64,000 nucleotides of DNA, from assembly GCA_044238605.1 (NCBI GenBank), contig JBIICY010000007.1, forward strand, positions 62,001-126,000, read 5' to 3'. Below the pieces are notes generated by a model. That model worked only from the letters and a program-made list of their open reading frames with translations, was not told the DNA's origin and made no database searches. How positions within the stretch are numbered: position 1 is the first letter of the stretch; every line of letters begins with the position of its first letter. The position numbers were made by a program, and so were the translations under genes. Below, in pieces: positions 27,933 to 36,764 of this stretch. The stretch comes from UBA10438 sp044238605. Its GTDB lineage: Bacteria > Bacteroidota > Ignavibacteria > Kapaibacteriales > Kapaibacteriaceae.

Positions 27933-28613
27933 TTAGAAAATGTCCAAGGAAATGTTGTCCGTCGCAGACGGACTTCCGTCGTAGGAGTAGAGCATGTATG
28001 AACTGCCTGCAAACATTAGCACATTTGAAACTTTGGCAAGCACATTCGTAGTGCCTGCTTCACGGAGTTCGAATGTGTACGTACCGGGACTTAGCGAGGT
28101 GTAGCTTGGTGAACAGATTCCCGGCTCAAAATCCTGGCTCATCAGACGCTGTCCGTTAGCCCATACCTCTACAAAATACGCTTTATCAACGTTCTCGGCC
28201 ATGTGCGTAAACCGGATCACCGACTGCTGAGAGGTACTTGGCAGCACAGTATCCTGGATTTCACGTCGAAACTCGACCAAGCCGTTGGTGTCTCCTCGGG
28301 CGAACAAGATCACTCGAGCGTTACCACCTAGCGTATAGCGAAGGTTCGAGCGGAATGTCTTTGTGGGAGTACCGAGTGAAAACGTAACTGGACGTCCGGC
28401 GGCGATCTCGACAAAATCAGAAGCTTGTCCACGTGCAGCATCTGCGATGATCGTACTGTCAAACACGACACGTGTTACCGGTACGTTCTGTGTAACATTC
28501 ACGATCCTAACCAATGCAGGGTCGGGAACAGGAAACGTAATGACGCCATCGCTGCAGGATGCAAGGAGCAGAGCAGCCGCAATTAGTGCGATTGAATGGA
28601 TGCGATTGATCAT
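27933..28613 (-). CDS. DUF4397 lipoprotein
   Basis: 226 residues. Lipoprotein signal peptide with lipobox LLAS-Cys (about 16-20). The mature part carries a DUF4397-like beta domain (ALVRIVNVTQNVP, VIRFTHMAENVD, VEVWANGQRL, SLSPGTYTFELREAG). The function of DUF4397 is unknown; it is common on the surface of Bacteroidota. The start lies 3 nt after the receptor stop, so the receptor, this lipoprotein and the nuclease form one transcript. Confidence 0.85.
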   Translation of the reverse strand: MINRIHSIALIAAALLLASCSDGVITFPVPDPALVRIVNVTQNVPVTRVVFDSTIIADAARGQASDFVEIAAGRPVTFSLGTPTKTFRSNLRYTLGGNARVILFARGDTNGLVEFRREIQDTVLPSTSQQSVIRFTHMAENVDKAYFVEVWANGQRLMSQDFEPGICSPSYTSLSPGTYTFELREAGTTNVLAKVSNVLMFAGSSYMLYSYDGSPSATDNISLDIF

Positions 28614-28616
28614 GCG

Positions 28617-31600
28617 TTAGAACGAGTACCGCATGCCGATCTGCATGCGCCAGCGTGAGAAGAAGTTGTCGGTAGTATAGATGCCTGCCTGCCCGTTTGT
28701 AACGGGTTCTGTGTACGACATCATTAGGCGTCCTTGACTGTCAAATGGTTTGTTCTGTGAATTCAGCACTAGACCCATCAGGTTGGAGCTCTGGAAGTCT
28801 ACAAATCTCTGCAAGCCCCATGACGAATTCAGGAGATTGAGGAAATTCTGCACATCAAGGGTGAACTGAATCTTGTGGTCAGAAAACCCTGGGATATCCT
28901 GTGTAAGCCGAAGATCCAACTGGTTGATCCATGGTTCGCGCAGAGCATTGCGGGGTAGGATTTGGCCTTGGTACGATTTGAGGATAGGGTTGGAGTTGAT
29001 CAGTTCCATCAGCTGAGCCCAGATCTGGTCTGGGGAACGCAAATCGGATGCATCTGTTGGCTTCGGGATCACAACGCGGGTATTGTAATCATCAGCACGG
29101 GGGATGTAGACAAGGTCATTCCCACCCGAAGCATTGTCGCCGTTGTAGTCTTGAGCATAGCTGATGGAATACGGACGTCCGGATGAGCCCGAATAGAATA
29201 CGCCGATCGATGTCGTGTAGCCACGCGTCCAAGTGTGCGCATACTGTGCATTGGCAGCAATGCGGTGAAGCTGGTCATAGTTGGAAATACCAACCGTTAC
29301 GTTATTGGGATCAATGGCATCAGTACTTGTCCATTGAGATCCTGCAGTGGCGGCAGTAGAAGAATTCAAATCCTGTGTGCGCCCGTAGGTGTAGGAGGCC
29401 ATACCGCTCAGGCCTGGAATCAACTCGTTATTAGCGTCGAACTTCAGCTGTGTCGAGATCGAGTATTGCTGTCCGCCGTCTCGACTGCGCAGGAGGATTA
29501 CCTGCGTAAAGCGTCTGTCTACGAGCGAATCGGCTGCACCACCGGCATACATTCGGCGCCCATCCAACGGGGACACCCCTAACGATGTGTCTCCGCCGTT
29601 TATGTAGCGCATTCCTGATTGCCTCAGATTGAGGTTCGCATAATCAACCTGGTTCAGAAACTTGCCGTACATACCCTCAAAGGTGATCGAGACATCCTTT
29701 GCGATCTTGATATCTGTTGCCAGCGTAGAACGCCAAACCTGAGGTAGTCTAAAGTTCTCGTCGGTGATGTTGATCGCAGTGGTGTTAATGGGGCTTCCCG
29801 GATAGGCAGAATCTCCGGGTCGTAGTGCTGGTTTGGCCAGATCCCATTTCATCGGTGTTCCGTCTGCCGAGTTAATGGAGTTTGGCGAGTTATTCGCACC
29901 TAGTTCAGCCCGATACAAGTCCATACCAGTATTGGAATACTGGTTTGAGAGCCATACTGCGGCCACACGGCCAGTGAACAGACCAGAGCCTCCTCGGACC
30001 TGTAGGGTCTTGTCGCCACTGACGTCGTAGTTAAACCCAACGCGCGGTGAGAACAGTAAAACGCCAGTTGGTACCTGCGAGGTGCTGCGTCCGGGGAATG
30101 CCTGAGCAAACGCCGGGTTTGTGTGTGGAGTGTCCCAGAACACTGGCATATCAAGGCGCAGACCGCCAGTTACGCGAAGCTGCTCGTCTACCTGCCATTC
30201 ATCCTGCACATAGCCGCCAAACTGGGCCATGCTCCATGCTGCACGGGGCATTTGATTGCCGTTGGTGACGTCTGTATTGGCATAGCTGACGCGATAATAG
30301 TTGGCCGTGCTGTCTGCATATGCATCAACAGAGGAGTACTGGATGGATCCAAAATAATCCTGAATGAACAGGTTGTTGAAGAGCGAAATCTCGTTGTGTG
30401 TTCCCATCGTGATCGTGTGATCTCCGAGAAACCACGTAAGATCGTCCGTTAAGGCGATCAATGTCTGATCCAGAGCATTTGCCTGTGAGCTGCGCTCCGG
30501 ACCCAGGATAACGTTCATGCCGGCACCAACCTGAATGCGCACTTCAGGGAATGGAATCACCTGACCAGACTGATTGCTCGGCAGGATGCGGGCGTCGTTG
30601 GTCTGGGTGTACGAAATACGAAACTCATTGCTCACCGATTCACTGACACGGCTGTTCCACTGCAATACCGTCTGATTATTAATACTCTCAAACGTATTCA
30701 TTCTGCTGGTAAGGCTATAGTTTAGATTGTTGCGCAGCAGATTGCGGTCTTGAATGCCGTACGTAAAGTTGTGTCGCAGCTGGAGCTTGTTAGACTCGTC
30801 AATATTGAAATCGAGGCGGCCAATCAAGCTGGTAGAATTATTGCGAATGTTCGTAATGCCGTATTGACCAGGATCGTAGCCGTACTGGTTCTTTGTAACA
30901 TCGATAATTCTGTCCAGCACCGTGCTCGACATCGCAAAGTTGTTCAGTGCTGTTGGATCGTTCAGCGATACCTCGAGTGGGGTAGATCGCTGACGTCCCT
31001 CGGCTGTAATGTGGAAGAAGATTTTGTCCTTGACGATCGGACCACCAACACGCCCGCCGAACTGGACATCGTGGAATGCATCGAACGGACGCGCCGCGGC
31101 ATCGGGACTATTGCCAACAAGGTCTTGGTTGCGTCCGAAAATGAACACCGATCCGGAAAATGTATTCGTCCCTCCACGGGTGATGGCATTTACCAAGCCC
31201 CCTGTAAAACCGCTTTGGCGAATATCATAGGGCGAGACATTTACACGAATGCGTTCAATGGCGTCAAGTGAGACGAAATTCGAGTTGGCCTGTGAGCCGG
31301 CCGTCCCAGCCGAACCCAGTGCGAAGACATCATTGGCTACTGCACCGTCGATCTGGAAATTGTTAAAGCGTGAGTTCACGCCCATAATGCTCACACCCTG
31401 GAGTCCGTCGCTGCCTGCTGTGCTAACCTGATTCGTATACGGATTCATACGGGCAAGGTCGCTTATGCTGCGGTTGATCGTTGGCGAAGCCGCGATCACT
31501 GCCTCACTGATAACAGAGCCCGAACCATTCTTGCTTGCATCAAAGAGCCCGTCGCGCTCTACCGACACAGTGATTTCGCTGCTCGTAGAGGCAGACTCCG

Positions 31601-31937
31601 AAAGAAGGGCATTGACGGTTGTGGCCTCACCTACGTCAACAGCAACACCACGAATCGTATCGCTACGGTAGCCGATACATGAAACAGCGAGGTTGTAAGA
31701 ACCCGGACGCAAACCACGGATCAGGTATTGCCCCTTGTTCTTTGAAACCGCCCCATATGAGGCACCGGTCGATATGCTTACTGCGCGAATCATCGCACCC
31801 GGCAGAACAGCGGATGCGGCACCTGTTTTGCCTTTAATAACGCCGGTGATCGATCCAGTTGTTACGCCCTGTGCTGCCAGAACCGAGGGCATCAGCACAA
31901 GCGCTAGTATGATGTAGACAGCGGAGCGAAGTTGCAT
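28617..31937 (-). CDS. TonB-dependent, Oar-like outer-membrane receptor
   Basis: 1106 residues. Signal peptide (1-22), carboxypeptidase-regulatory-like domain (about 25-115; GVIKGKTGAASAVLPGA), plug (about 130-240; SISDLARMNPYTN, IDGAVANDVF) and a long barrel ending in MRYSF, the C-terminal Phe expected of outer-membrane barrels. The Oar-like layout is typical for large-substrate or surface-assembly receptors. It leads an operon with a DUF4397 lipoprotein and a secreted nuclease. A TAGTTTTG box lies 26 nt upstream of the ATG. Confidence 0.9.
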   Translation of the reverse strand: MQLRSAVYIILALVLMPSVLAAQGVTTGSITGVIKGKTGAASAVLPGAMIRAVSISTGASYGAVSKNKGQYLIRGLRPGSYNLAVSCIGYRSDTIRGVAVDVGEATTVNALLSESASTSSEITVSVERDGLFDASKNGSGSVISEAVIAASPTINRSISDLARMNPYTNQVSTAGSDGLQGVSIMGVNSRFNNFQIDGAVANDVFALGSAGTAGSQANSNFVSLDAIERIRVNVSPYDIRQSGFTGGLVNAITRGGTNTFSGSVFIFGRNQDLVGNSPDAAARPFDAFHDVQFGGRVGGPIVKDKIFFHITAEGRQRSTPLEVSLNDPTALNNFAMSSTVLDRIIDVTKNQYGYDPGQYGITNIRNNSTSLIGRLDFNIDESNKLQLRHNFTYGIQDRNLLRNNLNYSLTSRMNTFESINNQTVLQWNSRVSESVSNEFRISYTQTNDARILPSNQSGQVIPFPEVRIQVGAGMNVILGPERSSQANALDQTLIALTDDLTWFLGDHTITMGTHNEISLFNNLFIQDYFGSIQYSSVDAYADSTANYYRVSYANTDVTNGNQMPRAAWSMAQFGGYVQDEWQVDEQLRVTGGLRLDMPVFWDTPHTNPAFAQAFPGRSTSQVPTGVLLFSPRVGFNYDVSGDKTLQVRGGSGLFTGRVAAVWLSNQYSNTGMDLYRAELGANNSPNSINSADGTPMKWDLAKPALRPGDSAYPGSPINTTAINITDENFRLPQVWRSTLATDIKIAKDVSITFEGMYGKFLNQVDYANLNLRQSGMRYINGGDTSLGVSPLDGRRMYAGGAADSLVDRRFTQVILLRSRDGGQQYSISTQLKFDANNELIPGLSGMASYTYGRTQDLNSSTAATAGSQWTSTDAIDPNNVTVGISNYDQLHRIAANAQYAHTWTRGYTTSIGVFYSGSSGRPYSISYAQDYNGDNASGGNDLVYIPRADDYNTRVVIPKPTDASDLRSPDQIWAQLMELINSNPILKSYQGQILPRNALREPWINQLDLRLTQDIPGFSDHKIQFTLDVQNFLNLLNSSWGLQRFVDFQSSNLMGLVLNSQNKPFDSQGRLMMSYTEPVTNGQAGIYTTDNFFSRWRMQIGMRYSF

Positions 31938-31962
31938 AGGGCGAGATTTGAAATGAAGACTG

Positions 31963-31970
31963 CAAAACTA
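31963..31970 (-). promoter_or_regulatory. -7 box TAGTTTTG for the TonB receptor operon
   Basis: Exact TAnnTTTG on the minus strand; predicted leader about 20 nt. It is divergent from the box at 32003-32010. Confidence 0.5.
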
Positions 31971-32002
31971 CGGTATTTCCACACTGGCAGCGGCAAGGGG
32001 CG

Positions 32003-32010
32003 TATCTTTG
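32003..32010 (+). promoter_or_regulatory. -7 box TATCTTTG, leaderless start
   Basis: Exact TAnnTTTG ending 4 nt before the GTG start at 32015, so the predicted transcript begins at the start codon. Confidence 0.5.
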
Positions 32011-32014
32011 CCAT

Positions 32015-33310
32015 GTGATTACTCTTGACACAAGATTTCGCGATGCAGCCCGCTCGGCACGCATCGAATTGGGTGGGGCAGTAGAGCCCTTTGCTCATCT
32101 TCCGTATTCTAAGGAAACATCTGTAAAACGTGCCGGACTCAAGGCCTTCCTCGAGGCTGTGCGCCTTGATGGGGCGCGGGTAGATCCTATCGTACAGGCA
32201 ACATCCCCACGGTCGTACCGTACAACATCCCGCAGGCGTGTGTACATCAACAGAGGGAAGCTGCAGCTGAACCACGGAGATGGAAACAATCCCGGCCAGG
32301 CAAGCTTGCTCGAGCCCCCTCATCATGCGGCGATTTACACGCTTCTGGAATCTCTACTGCAGGAGATCCACCCGCAGGTTCAGGAAATCATCAATCACGT
32401 AATCGTACGTGGCACCTACGATGAATTTGTGCTGATCGTGAATGTGAAGGGGATGGACGCATACATCGTCCGTACGATTCGACGCGTCTGTGAACAGGTG
32501 CAGGCCTCCATTCCAGAGGTGCAGCATGCATGGATGTATCACGATCCTAAGGGAAGCCGGTTCTATCTCGAGCTGGAACGTCCTGCAACCGGTGTTAATG
32601 CCAAAAAGCTCTTTGGACATGCCGCATGGCGTCAGGTGGTCAATGACATCACCTATCAAGTAGGCGTCTTCTCATTTTCACAGATCAACCTGGAAATGAT
32701 GCCTGCATTGATCTCCGCTGTTGCAGATCATGCCGGTGTAACACAGAACGATATTCTCTTCGACCTTTATTCAGGATACGGCCTGTTCGGCGCTGCCCTT
32801 GCAAAGAGCGCAAAGCAGGTGGTAGCCGTTGATGCCGACGAAACAACGGTAGACAACGCCAGGTACAACATCAAACGGGCCGGCGGAAATGTCACGGCTA
32901 TTCGCCAGGTGTTTCGCGATGCCGATGATGTTACATCGCTTTGGAAGACGTGCAGCAAGATCCTGCGTGCCAATACCCTCGAATCGCCGGCAGTTGTGGT
33001 TCTTGATCCGCCTCGCAGCGGAACGCCAGCGGGGATGATCCGTGAGATTTCTCGCACGATTCAGCCGCACACAGTTGTAGAAGTTTTCTGCGGTCCGGAC
33101 GAACTTGCCCGCAGCATCAGGGAATGGAAGTCTGCCGGATATCAGCTTGAGCGCATAACGCCGCTGGATCTGTTCCCGGGAACATTCGGCATGGAAATCG
33201 TTGCCAGCTGGAGCATGGCTGATGAGTCTACCGAACCTTCTCCAGAGCCCAGGAGAACACCTCGAGGTAACGCTCGGCCGTATGGACGATCGAATTATCG
33301 ACGCTCATAG
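32015..33310 (+). CDS. TrmA/RlmD-family uracil-5-methyltransferase-like protein
   Basis: 431 residues. C-terminal Rossmann methyltransferase of the RNA m5U family: VGVFSFSQINLEMM (Q-N motif), DLYSGYGLFGAALA, VVAVDADETTVDNARYN, VVLDPPRSG, a Cys in VVEVFCGPDELARS at the nucleophile position and Glu in LFPGTFGMEIVASW at the base position. The N-terminal half lacks a TRAM domain and Fe-S cysteines. The last about 28 residues are a basic Arg-rich tail encoded antisense to the end of glgA (83-bp overlap). The target RNA is unknown. Confidence 0.82.
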   Translation: MITLDTRFRDAARSARIELGGAVEPFAHLPYSKETSVKRAGLKAFLEAVRLDGARVDPIVQATSPRSYRTTSRRRVYINRGKLQLNHGDGNNPGQASLLEPPHHAAIYTLLESLLQEIHPQVQEIINHVIVRGTYDEFVLIVNVKGMDAYIVRTIRRVCEQVQASIPEVQHAWMYHDPKGSRFYLELERPATGVNAKKLFGHAAWRQVVNDITYQVGVFSFSQINLEMMPALISAVADHAGVTQNDILFDLYSGYGLFGAALAKSAKQVVAVDADETTVDNARYNIKRAGGNVTAIRQVFRDADDVTSLWKTCSKILRANTLESPAVVVLDPPRSGTPAGMIREISRTIQPHTVVEVFCGPDELARSIREWKSAGYQLERITPLDLFPGTFGMEIVASWSMADESTEPSPEPRRTPRGNARPYGRSNYRRS

Positions 33311-34700
33311 CGTTACGACGAACATGCGTCCAGTGCGGTTCCTGCTTGTAGAGCCTGAGTGCCCTCCACAGGGCATTTGATAGCTCGTCTGCAGTGTAGT
33401 CGTAAAAACGCACACCCGTGCCCCTAAAGGTAATCGGATCGTACTCTTCGATGGTATCTGCCAGCCCGCCGATTCCCCGCACAATAGGCACAGCTCCGTA
33501 GCGAAGTGCGAACATCTGGGTTAAGCCGCACGGTTCGAACAGCGACGGCATGAGATAGTAATCACTGCCTGCCTGAATTCGGTGTGAAAGGGGCTCGTTG
33601 TACCCTTTGATAAATCGCACGTGATGGGGAAACTGGTGCTCGAGGTCGCGCATCAGGTTCTCGGCATCATGATCGCCACTTCCGAGCACAACAAGCCGAA
33701 AAGCCCCTTCTCGAAGGTGCTGAGGCAGAGCGTGCTGCAGGATAGAAAGACCTTTTTGCTCTGTGAGCCGCGTTACCATGCCAACAAGAGGAACGGAGTC
33801 CGTCTGGTGCTCGTCTGAGAATCCAAGCTCTCGAAGAAGGGCGATCTTATCAGAGAGTTTTCGTTCGAGAGAATCTTGTGTGTAGGTAAGTGCAATGTTT
33901 GGGTCGGTTGACGGATCCCACTCGCTGGTCTCGATTCCATTAAGTACGCCTACCACATCAGCTGAACGTGTTTGGAGCGCCCCCTGCAGACCTTTTCCCT
34001 CGGGTGTCCAGCGCACTTCCTGGGCATACGTCGGACTTACCGTGGTAACCTTGTCGGCAAACATGATGCCCGACTTTACGGCATTAAAACAGCCGTCGTG
34101 CTCGTACCAGCTTCCGGAATAGAAGTCAGACGGTGGGAAACCGCAGAACTCCATGGCACGCAAGGGATCAAAGTGGCCCTGAAATGCCATGTTGTGGATA
34201 GTGAACACACCAGCCGTCCCAGAAAAGAACGCATCATGTCTGTAGTGCACCTTGAGAAGGGGCATACAGACTGCTGTGTGGTAATCGTGTGCGTGCACGA
34301 TGTCTGGCCGAAACTCTAGGGCCTTGGCTACCTCAAATGCGGCCTTGCTGAGAAAGATGAACCGACGGTCGTTGTCCTCAAAGCCCTCGTGGTATCCATA
34401 AATACCAGGCCTGTCAAAGTAGTCCGACGACCTCACAAAATAGACGTCTACGCTGGTGCCTGGTAGCTTGCCGTGCCACACTTCGGCATATTCGATCCAC
34501 GTGCCAAAGGGGACACTAACGAGGAGGTCAAGCTTTGAGATTCCGAAATGTTCCTTGTCGATCGTGCCGTACAATGGCAGAACGAGCCGCACATCATGTC
34601 CGGCGCTTGCCCATGCTCGCGGCAGCGCCGCTGCCATGTCGGCAAGGCCGCCAACTTTTGCATACGGACTGATTTCTGCAGCTGCGAGGATGATGTTCAT
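33228..34700 (-). CDS. glgA: Glycogen (starch) synthase
   Basis: 490 residues, GT5 family; extends alpha-1,4-glucan from ADP-glucose. Seen: AAAEISPYAKVGGLADM (Val replaces the usual Thr of KTGGL), IVHAHDYHTAV, TIHNMAFQGHF, VLNGIETSEWDP, GMVTRLTEQKGL and LMPSLFEPCGLTQM. The ATG at 34700 begins the conserved N-terminus and overlaps the ispE stop (ATGA), so the pair is coupled. A TATATTTG box inside ispE could give an extra promoter. No glgB or glgC is in the window. Confidence 0.94.
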   Translation of the reverse strand: MNIILAAAEISPYAKVGGLADMAAALPRAWASAGHDVRLVLPLYGTIDKEHFGISKLDLLVSVPFGTWIEYAEVWHGKLPGTSVDVYFVRSSDYFDRPGIYGYHEGFEDNDRRFIFLSKAAFEVAKALEFRPDIVHAHDYHTAVCMPLLKVHYRHDAFFSGTAGVFTIHNMAFQGHFDPLRAMEFCGFPPSDFYSGSWYEHDGCFNAVKSGIMFADKVTTVSPTYAQEVRWTPEGKGLQGALQTRSADVVGVLNGIETSEWDPSTDPNIALTYTQDSLERKLSDKIALLRELGFSDEHQTDSVPLVGMVTRLTEQKGLSILQHALPQHLREGAFRLVVLGSGDHDAENLMRDLEHQFPHHVRFIKGYNEPLSHRIQAGSDYYLMPSLFEPCGLTQMFALRYGAVPIVRGIGGLADTIEEYDPITFRGTGVRFYDYTADELSNALWRALRLYKQEPHWTHVRRNAMSVDNSIVHTAERYLEVFSWALEKVR

Positions 34701-35575
34701 ACTGTTCTGAAGTCTTCTGTTACTGGTCCGCAAATATAGGTTTGCAGTCCTTGGAAGGCCTGCTGAGCCTCCACGGCCTTTTCCACGTCTGTGAATAACC
34801 CATACATCGTAGAACCACTTCCACTCATTGAGGCATAGGTAGCCCCGTTTTCATAGAGAGAATGTTTAATCGTTGCAAGTATTGGATGTTCGATAAACAC
34901 CGATCGTTCGAAGTCGTTTTTAAAGTGATGAGGCGTAACTGCTTTATTTGCAACGGCATGCGCCCATGAGCTTTCTAGGTCTTCGTGGGGTTGTTCACCG
35001 GTTATCCACAGTGTGGAATACGCTGCTGCAGTGTTAACGTGGATGCCTGGACAAACCAAGAGGACAGTCCAGGGGAACACGTCATCAAGAGGTTGAATCA
35101 CTTCTCCGCGTCCGCTTACATGTGCTACACCGTACCGTAGAAAGAACGGCACATCAGAACCCAATGATTGAGCAAGGGGCTCAAGTTCGCGTGTGAGGTC
35201 GTTGTTGACATCCCGTCCGTTGAGCATAGCTAACCCAAGGAGCGTAGTTGCCGCGTCTGATGATCCACCTCCGAGACCGCCGCCCGTTGGTATGGCTTTG
35301 TTCACGGTTATCTTTGCGCTCACGGTATCGTGAGGGAACGCTGCGGCATATGCTCTAGCGGCCCTGGCAACGATGTTGTTCTCTGGGGTATCGGTAACCT
35401 CTGGTATGCAGTATACCTCCAGATGCTGTTGTGGATCAAAAACTAGCGTGTCGTGGAGGTCAACGGCCACGAAAATCGATTGAATGTCGTGAAACCCGTC
35501 AGGGCGTTTTCTCACAACGTCGAGTCCAACGTTGATCTTAGCGCACGCGCGAAGCGTAAGGGGATGTTGTTTCAT
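34697..35575 (-). CDS. ispE: 4-diphosphocytidyl-2-C-methyl-D-erythritol kinase
   Basis: 292 residues. GHMP kinase of the MEP isoprenoid pathway, phosphorylating CDP-ME. Seen: LRACAKINVGLDVVRKRPDG (substrate site, about 8-27), the ATP loop PTGGGLGGGSSDAATTL (about 93-109) and the C-terminal motif SMSGSGSTMYGLF. The ATG at 35575 lies in the same CATG as the start codon of the divergent plus-strand gene. The neighbouring dolichol-kinase-like gene also concerns polyprenol lipids. Confidence 0.94.
   Translation of the reverse strand: MKQHPLTLRACAKINVGLDVVRKRPDGFHDIQSIFVAVDLHDTLVFDPQQHLEVYCIPEVTDTPENNIVARAARAYAAAFPHDTVSAKITVNKAIPTGGGLGGGSSDAATTLLGLAMLNGRDVNNDLTRELEPLAQSLGSDVPFFLRYGVAHVSGRGEVIQPLDDVFPWTVLLVCPGIHVNTAAAYSTLWITGEQPHEDLESSWAHAVANKAVTPHHFKNDFERSVFIEHPILATIKHSLYENGATYASMSGSGSTMYGLFTDVEKAVEAQQAFQGLQTYICGPVTEDFRTV
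34731..34738 (-). promoter_or_regulatory. -7 box TATATTTG ahead of glgA
   Basis: Exact TAnnTTTG on the minus strand within the end of ispE, 30 nt before the glgA ATG. Possible internal promoter. Confidence 0.35.
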
Positions 35576-36227
35576 GTCTGAGCAAATATCGTACACAAGC
35601 GAACTCGCGCGGAAGAGTATTCATCTTTCTTCGCTGTTGATCCCTATCGTGTACCTGCAGCTTGACCATTGGACCGGCATTACCATCCTCACGGCTATGA
35701 CTGTGACGTCGCTGCTGATAGACCTGTTGATGCACTATCATGCTCCCACGCGGCGTGTTATGCATTCCCTTGTTGGACCCATGCTGCGTCCGCATGAGAT
35801 TGCATCAGAAGTATTCAGGCTCACCGGCGCATCGTGGGTGCTGATTGCGGCAACGCTCACGTTCCTTCTGTTTCCGAAGGTGATCAGCACCACATCATTT
35901 ACCGTTCTGATCGTTAGCGATACGGCCGCAGCGCTGATCGGACGTAGGTATGGCAAGCGTAGGTTCTTCGACAAAACACTCGTTGGCACGGTGTTCTTTG
36001 TGATCACGGCTGTTGCTGTTACCATAGTGTATGAGCAGGTCTTTCTGGTGGGACCCTGGTTCCTTGTATCCGGGTTTATCGCGAGCCTTGTTTGCGGTGT
36101 TGTTGAAGCAGCGTCAACCCGACTTAAACTTGATGATAATATCAGTATCCCAAGTAGTTTTGCACTCACAATGCTTGCGATGAACTGGCTGGGACAGTTC
36201 CTTCACATGCCAACGTTCCTCCACTGA
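35574..36227 (+). CDS. Dolichol kinase/phosphatidate cytidylyltransferase-like membrane protein
   Basis: 217 residues with about six membrane segments. ELARKSIHLSSLLIP near the N-terminus and the later LIVSDTAAALIGRRYGKRRFFDKTLVGTVFF region (about 117-147; Asp-Thr-Ala-Ala, Gly-Arg-Tyr-Gly and Lys-Thr) match the SEC59/VTE5/DGK1 CTP-dependent lipid kinase group. Substrate (polyprenol, phytol or diacylglycerol) unknown. The ATG at 35574 has AAGGGG 10 nt upstream and shares CATG with the divergent ispE start. Confidence 0.83.
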   Translation: MSEQISYTSELARKSIHLSSLLIPIVYLQLDHWTGITILTAMTVTSLLIDLLMHYHAPTRRVMHSLVGPMLRPHEIASEVFRLTGASWVLIAATLTFLLFPKVISTTSFTVLIVSDTAAALIGRRYGKRRFFDKTLVGTVFFVITAVAVTIVYEQVFLVGPWFLVSGFIASLVCGVVEAASTRLKLDDNISIPSSFALTMLAMNWLGQFLHMPTFLH

Positions 36228-36242
36228 TCTTCGTTAGGTTTC

Positions 36243-36764
36243 ATGGCGAACAAACTCAATCGTAGTTCCAAGGTCGTGATTGGTACTCTGCTCCTGATTG
36301 GAATCGGGATTGCAGTTGCCTACGTGGGTCTGCGGTACTTCCGTAGCGACACGTACGCCGAGCAGGTAGATCGTATCATCCGTACCCGGGACAGTGTTGT
36401 AACGTCAGTGTACTTCATCCGGGTTGCAGATTATGATTCGATGAATGTGCGGGACGTAACGGCTGATATTGTTCGGAAGTCTCTCGACTCCAACGAACTT
36501 GATGTGAGCAAGACACGGCAGTACATGTTCCACATGTTCACGACTGCCGACACGATGGACCTATCGCAGGATATGCTGGATGAGCTGGCATATACCAATC
36601 CGGCCATCGAAGAGCCGACAAAAATCCTTCGGTGCGTGAAAAACGGCTGGATAATCTCGTACAAGTTTGCCCCATACCGCACACAACCACGTGGATTTGA
36701 TATGGTGCGGACGTACTTCTATATGCCGCGCAACGGGATCAAGCTTAAGGACATTGAGCTCTGA
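36243..36764 (+). CDS. Hypothetical single-pass membrane protein
   Basis: 173 residues; I do not recognise a family. One N-terminal membrane segment (about 10-29; VIGTLLLIGIGIAVAYVGL) with a short basic cytoplasmic start, then a soluble, probably periplasmic domain rich in Asp, Thr and Tyr (SVYFIRVADYDSMN, WIISYKFAPYRTQPRG). It lies 15 nt after the dolichol-kinase-like gene, so probably cotranscribed, and ends at the base before the converging acyl-CoA ligase stop. Confidence 0.7.
   Translation: MANKLNRSSKVVIGTLLLIGIGIAVAYVGLRYFRSDTYAEQVDRIIRTRDSVVTSVYFIRVADYDSMNVRDVTADIVRKSLDSNELDVSKTRQYMFHMFTTADTMDLSQDMLDELAYTNPAIEEPTKILRCVKNGWIISYKFAPYRTQPRGFDMVRTYFYMPRNGIKLKDIEL

Noticed and set aside
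30750..31271. 173-codon plus-strand frame inside the TonB receptor gene
   Set aside because: Antisense shadow of a well-supported receptor; no family similarity.
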